DNA of 64,000 nucleotides. It comes from Isoalcanivorax pacificus W11-5 (GTDB taxonomy: Bacteria > Pseudomonadota > Gammaproteobacteria > Pseudomonadales > Alcanivoracaceae). A program made the translations under genes and the position numbers. The stretch lies in assembly GCF_000299335.2 (NCBI RefSeq), contig NZ_CP004387.1:3364994-3428993 (forward strand), in the 5' to 3' direction. Below the pieces are notes generated by a model. It worked only from the letters and a program-made list of their open reading frames with translations, was not told the origin of the DNA and made no database searches. The stretch's first letter is position 1; every line of letters begins with the position of its first letter. Shown piece after piece: positions 61,537 through 64,000 of the stretch.

Positions 61537-62295
61537 ATGCCCGCACCCCCCGTCCTGGTCTTCGATTCCGGTGTTGGCGGCCTGAGCGTCGCCGCGGAAA
61601 TCCGTCGCCGTTTGCCGACCCAGCCGCTGCACTATCTGATGGACAGTGCCGGCTTTCCCTACGGCACCAAGGACGACGCGACCCTGACCGCACGGGTGGT
61701 GGAGGTGTGCCGTGACGCCGTGACCGCGCAACAGCCGCGCATGCTGGTGGTGGCCTGCAATACCGCCAGCACCCTGGCGCTGCCGGCGCTGCGCGCCGCG
61801 CTGCCGATCCCGGTGGTGGGCGTAGTGCCGGCACTGAAAGTCGCGGCCTCCGCCTGCCCCGGCGGCGAAATCGGCCTGCTGGCCACCCCTGCCACCGTGC
61901 ATCGCCCCTATACCGACAACCTGATCCGCGAGTTCGCTGCCGGCTGCCGTGTACGCCGCCTCGGCAGCCGCGAGCTGGTGCAGTGGGCGGAAGACTGGGT
62001 GGCCGAAGGACGTGAACCGGACGGCCTGTTCGCGCATTTGAATGGCTGGCTGACGCAACCTGATCCGGTCAGTCATGTGGTGCTGGGCTGCACACACTTT
62101 CCGTTGCTCAGGCCGATGCTGGCGCGCTTGTGGCCAACGGTGATCTGGGTGGATTCCGGCGAGGCGATTGCCCGCCGCGTGGCGCAGTTGCTCGATGATG
62201 ACATACCCGCTACAGGACACCCCGAAGCGCAGCTGTTCTGGACAGGCGAGCGACCGCCCGCAGACGGCGTGGAACGCTACCTGGCTACACTTTAA
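61537..62295 (+). CDS. murI: Glutamate racemase
   Basis: MurI makes D-glutamate for peptidoglycan. The 252 residues start PVLVFDSGVGGLSVAAEI, with catalytic Cys in VVACNTASTLALP and in VLGCTHFPLLRP, each paired with acid and His residues. Length is normal. The ribosome-binding site is weak (C-rich leader). Convergent with the TPR gene; inverted-repeat element A copy 2 starts 27 bases after the stop. Confidence 0.96.
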   Translation: MPAPPVLVFDSGVGGLSVAAEIRRRLPTQPLHYLMDSAGFPYGTKDDATLTARVVEVCRDAVTAQQPRMLVVACNTASTLALPALRAALPIPVVGVVPALKVAASACPGGEIGLLATPATVHRPYTDNLIREFAAGCRVRRLGSRELVQWAEDWVAEGREPDGLFAHLNGWLTQPDPVSHVVLGCTHFPLLRPMLARLWPTVIWVDSGEAIARRVAQLLDDDIPATGHPEAQLFWTGERPPADGVERYLATL

Positions 62296-62321
62296 TGTTG
62301 CCGACCTTCACAAGAGCTCCG

Positions 62322-62487
62322 TAGGGTGGGTAGAGCCAAAGGCGAAACCCACCACGTCCATGCCGCACACTGCTCGCACAAAAACAGCGAAACTGCCGGC
62401 CGCCGTAAAGGCCAGCTTCGATGATTTTGCGGGAGTGGATAACGGGCATGGACCCGGTGGGTTTCGCCTTTGGCTCTACCCACCCTA
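62322..62487 (-). repeat. Inverted-repeat (MITE-like) element A, copy 2
   Basis: Its 41-base ends (62322-62362 and 62447-62487) match those at 28146-28357. The interior aligns with the reverse complement of copy 1 (GCACACTGCTCGCA and GCGGGAGTG segments), but has only one unit of the 9-bp repeat. The right end supplies the TAG stop of the TPR gene. No transposase. Confidence 0.85.
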
Positions 62488-64000
62488 CCGCGCAGCACGC
62501 GCCTGCACATCACTCAACGCCATCCACGCCTGCGCCGCCAGCCCGTTCAGCCGTGGCCGCTCGCGCGCAATCCACTCCAGCGCCAGCGCTTCAATCGCGA
62601 CCTGCTGGCGTTGCATCAACTGCTCGCCACGGGCGTCCAGCTCATCCACGGCCCGGGTCAGGTCGGTGAGTGCGCTGCGCCACTGCGCCAGCCGGCCGCT
62701 GTCGTCGGTGGCGGCGCGCGCCACGCGCCCGCGCAGGGCATCGGTGTCCTGCAATAGCCGCTGTGCTTCATTGAGCAGCTTGCGATGCTGCCACTGGCGC
62801 GGCACCTGATCGTCCTGCAGGTCCCAGGCCAGCAGCCCTTCGTAGAAGGCCAGTTTTTCCCGCACGTTCGGCCGCACCCGGTCGCCCCATTTTTCCGCCA
62901 GGGCGCGCGCTTCTGTCAGGGCGGCCAACAACCGTGTTTCTTTTTCATCGCCGAAAGCGCGCCAGTCGTTGTCCTGCACTGCCGCATCCAGACGCTCGAA
63001 CAGATGCTGGAGCTGCTGCTCCAACCGGGCTGCGTCCACCTCCGCCAGCAGCGCGTGTGCCTGGGGCACCCGTTCCTGGTGGCGCGTTTCGTGCGCCGCC
63101 AGCAATTGCTCCATGGCCGGCAGCGCGGCGCGCCAGCGGGTCAGCAGGCGGCGCTGGCGCAGCAGTTCGTGATAATTGCGCCAGGCGGCATGAAACGCAT
63201 GGGAGGCAAACAGCGCCCGGAATGACACAAAGCTCTCCACCCGTTCTGGCACCAGTGGTGGCAGCGGGTCCATCGCGGTACTCCAGGGCACCTCGCCGAG
63301 CAGTTCGGCAAACCAGCCACCGGCACGGATCTGTTCGGCCAGCGTGCCCAGGTAACGATAGTGTGCGGTGTAGCCCTCGATGGCGTTGCGATACCCCTGC
63401 TCGGCGGCACTGTAGTCACCCAGGTCTTCATACACGCCGGGCAGCAGCAGGGCACCTTCCTGCACGGGCTCGTACTGCATCGGCCGCGCCACCAGTTGTT
63501 GCAGGGATCCGAGCGCGCGCGCCGGCGCATCCTGATCCAGCGCTGCGCGCGCGTGCAGCAGCAGCGACAGTTCCGCGTAGGGCCCGTCGAGCCGCGCAAA
63601 CCCCATGTAGTAGGCGGCCTGTTCAGGCTCGCCCTGGCGCAGATGATGCACACCCAGCGCCAGCAGCGCGCGATCCTTGATGGCGTTGATTTCCGCATCG
63701 CCGGGCGGCAGGGCCGTCAGCTCGCGCAAGGACAGCAGGCCGGCCTCGCCCTGCCCGGCATTGATGCGGCTCACCGCCAGGTTGTACTTGAGGTAGGCGT
63801 TCAGGCGGCTGCCGGTGTCCAGTTGGGCGAGCGCGTCCAGGGTGTCGTCGTAACGCCCCAGCCGCATCAGGATGCGGGTGCGCAGGGCATGGTAGTTTTC
63901 GCGCAGGTCGTCCGGCACCTGCGTGACACGCTGATCAAGCAACGCCAGCGCCTGTTCCGGTTGCGCGCGTCGATAATACAGCTCCGCCAGATGTATCCAG
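62485..64000 (-). CDS. TPR-repeat protein (5' end cut by window)
   Basis: At least 504 residues, open at base 64000 (internal frame begins WIHLAELYYRRAQPEQALALLD, so the true start lies beyond). TPR-like helices fill the first part (AYLKYNLAVSRINAGQGEAG, ELSLLLHARAALDQ, GDYSAAEQGYRNAIEGY); the later part is a long charged helical region (LLTRWRAALPAMEQLLAAHETR), probably coiled coil. Probably an exported or membrane-tethered scaffold, but the N-terminus is missing. The stop codon lies in inverted-repeat element A. Confidence 0.85.
   Translation of the reverse strand, partial: WIHLAELYYRRAQPEQALALLDQRVTQVPDDLRENYHALRTRILMRLGRYDDTLDALAQLDTGSRLNAYLKYNLAVSRINAGQGEAGLLSLRELTALPPGDAEINAIKDRALLALGVHHLRQGEPEQAAYYMGFARLDGPYAELSLLLHARAALDQDAPARALGSLQQLVARPMQYEPVQEGALLLPGVYEDLGDYSAAEQGYRNAIEGYTAHYRYLGTLAEQIRAGGWFAELLGEVPWSTAMDPLPPLVPERVESFVSFRALFASHAFHAAWRNYHELLRQRRLLTRWRAALPAMEQLLAAHETRHQERVPQAHALLAEVDAARLEQQLQHLFERLDAAVQDNDWRAFGDEKETRLLAALTEARALAEKWGDRVRPNVREKLAFYEGLLAWDLQDDQVPRQWQHRKLLNEAQRLLQDTDALRGRVARAATDDSGRLAQWRSALTDLTRAVDELDARGEQLMQRQQVAIEALALEWIARERPRLNGLAAQAWMALSDVQARAAR

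Overview
The window is GC-rich bacterial chromosome from a gammaproteobacterium. Evidence is the tsaD / rpsU-yqeY-dnaG-rpoD-tRNA(CAT) macromolecular-synthesis locus in its Pseudomonas-like arrangement, DkgB-, SirB- and OMPLA-type genes, a tandem pair of long-chain acyl-CoA dehydrogenases with PsrA-type boxes upstream, and many outer-membrane and lipoprotein genes. An Alcanivorax- or Pseudomonas-like relative in the Pseudomonadales/Oceanospirillales is my guess; no species assignment is possible from the sequence alone. There is no prophage, CRISPR array or intact insertion sequence.

Layout. 1-6.2 kb: core genes (tsaD, rpsU, yqeY, dnaG, rpoD, tRNA). 6.4-9.5 kb: a 7TM-type sensor kinase with a degenerate C-terminal receiver, and a LuxR-type response regulator. 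9.8-21.3 kb: a tightly coupled four-gene minus-strand operon. It encodes a PpiC-type foldase lipoprotein, a 1693-residue secreted protein joining a von Willebrand A domain and Ig/PKD-like repeats to a complete protein-arginine deiminase (PAD) catalytic core, an unknown 318-residue exported protein, and a 1461-residue NHL-propeller protein with an M6-peptidase-like domain lacking the catalytic Glu, calcium-binding repeats and three C-terminal membrane helices. I regard this operon as the most exciting candidate for an undescribed system. 22-28 kb: a small coiled-coil gene, a DUF442 phosphatase-like protein, a VRR-NUC nuclease coupled to an Fe-S nuclease-helicase, and a DAHP synthase preceded by an aromatic-rich leader peptide and attenuator. 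28-31.7 kb: two kinds of small inverted-repeat element, lipid/ester enzymes, SirB, and an AbrB/PIN toxin-antitoxin pair with a perfect operator palindrome. 31.7-42.5 kb: LysR/MFS, aldo-keto reductase, a duplicated outer-membrane barrel protein, an ABC importer, a desaturase with a TIM-barrel enzyme, a MarR-like regulator and endonuclease I. 42.5-48.9 kb: the acyl-CoA dehydrogenase pair, a Trm112-like protein, OMPLA and small lipoproteins. 48.9-61.4 kb: a two-armed divergent envelope redox cluster. 61.5-64 kb: murI, a second copy of the first inverted-repeat element, and the end of a TPR gene.

The redox cluster combines three proteins with c-type heme motifs, two small outer-membrane barrel proteins, a TlpA-like thioredoxin, a DUF4266 lipoprotein ending in a Cys-Gly-Cys motif, a DUF3570 barrel, a Tat-exported DUF1501-like protein and an ApbE flavin transferase. 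The DUF3570 protein carries an SGAS tetrapeptide that fits the ApbE flavinylation consensus, so the cluster may build a flavin/heme redox module in the outer envelope. All family calls come from reading motifs by eye; no database search was run.
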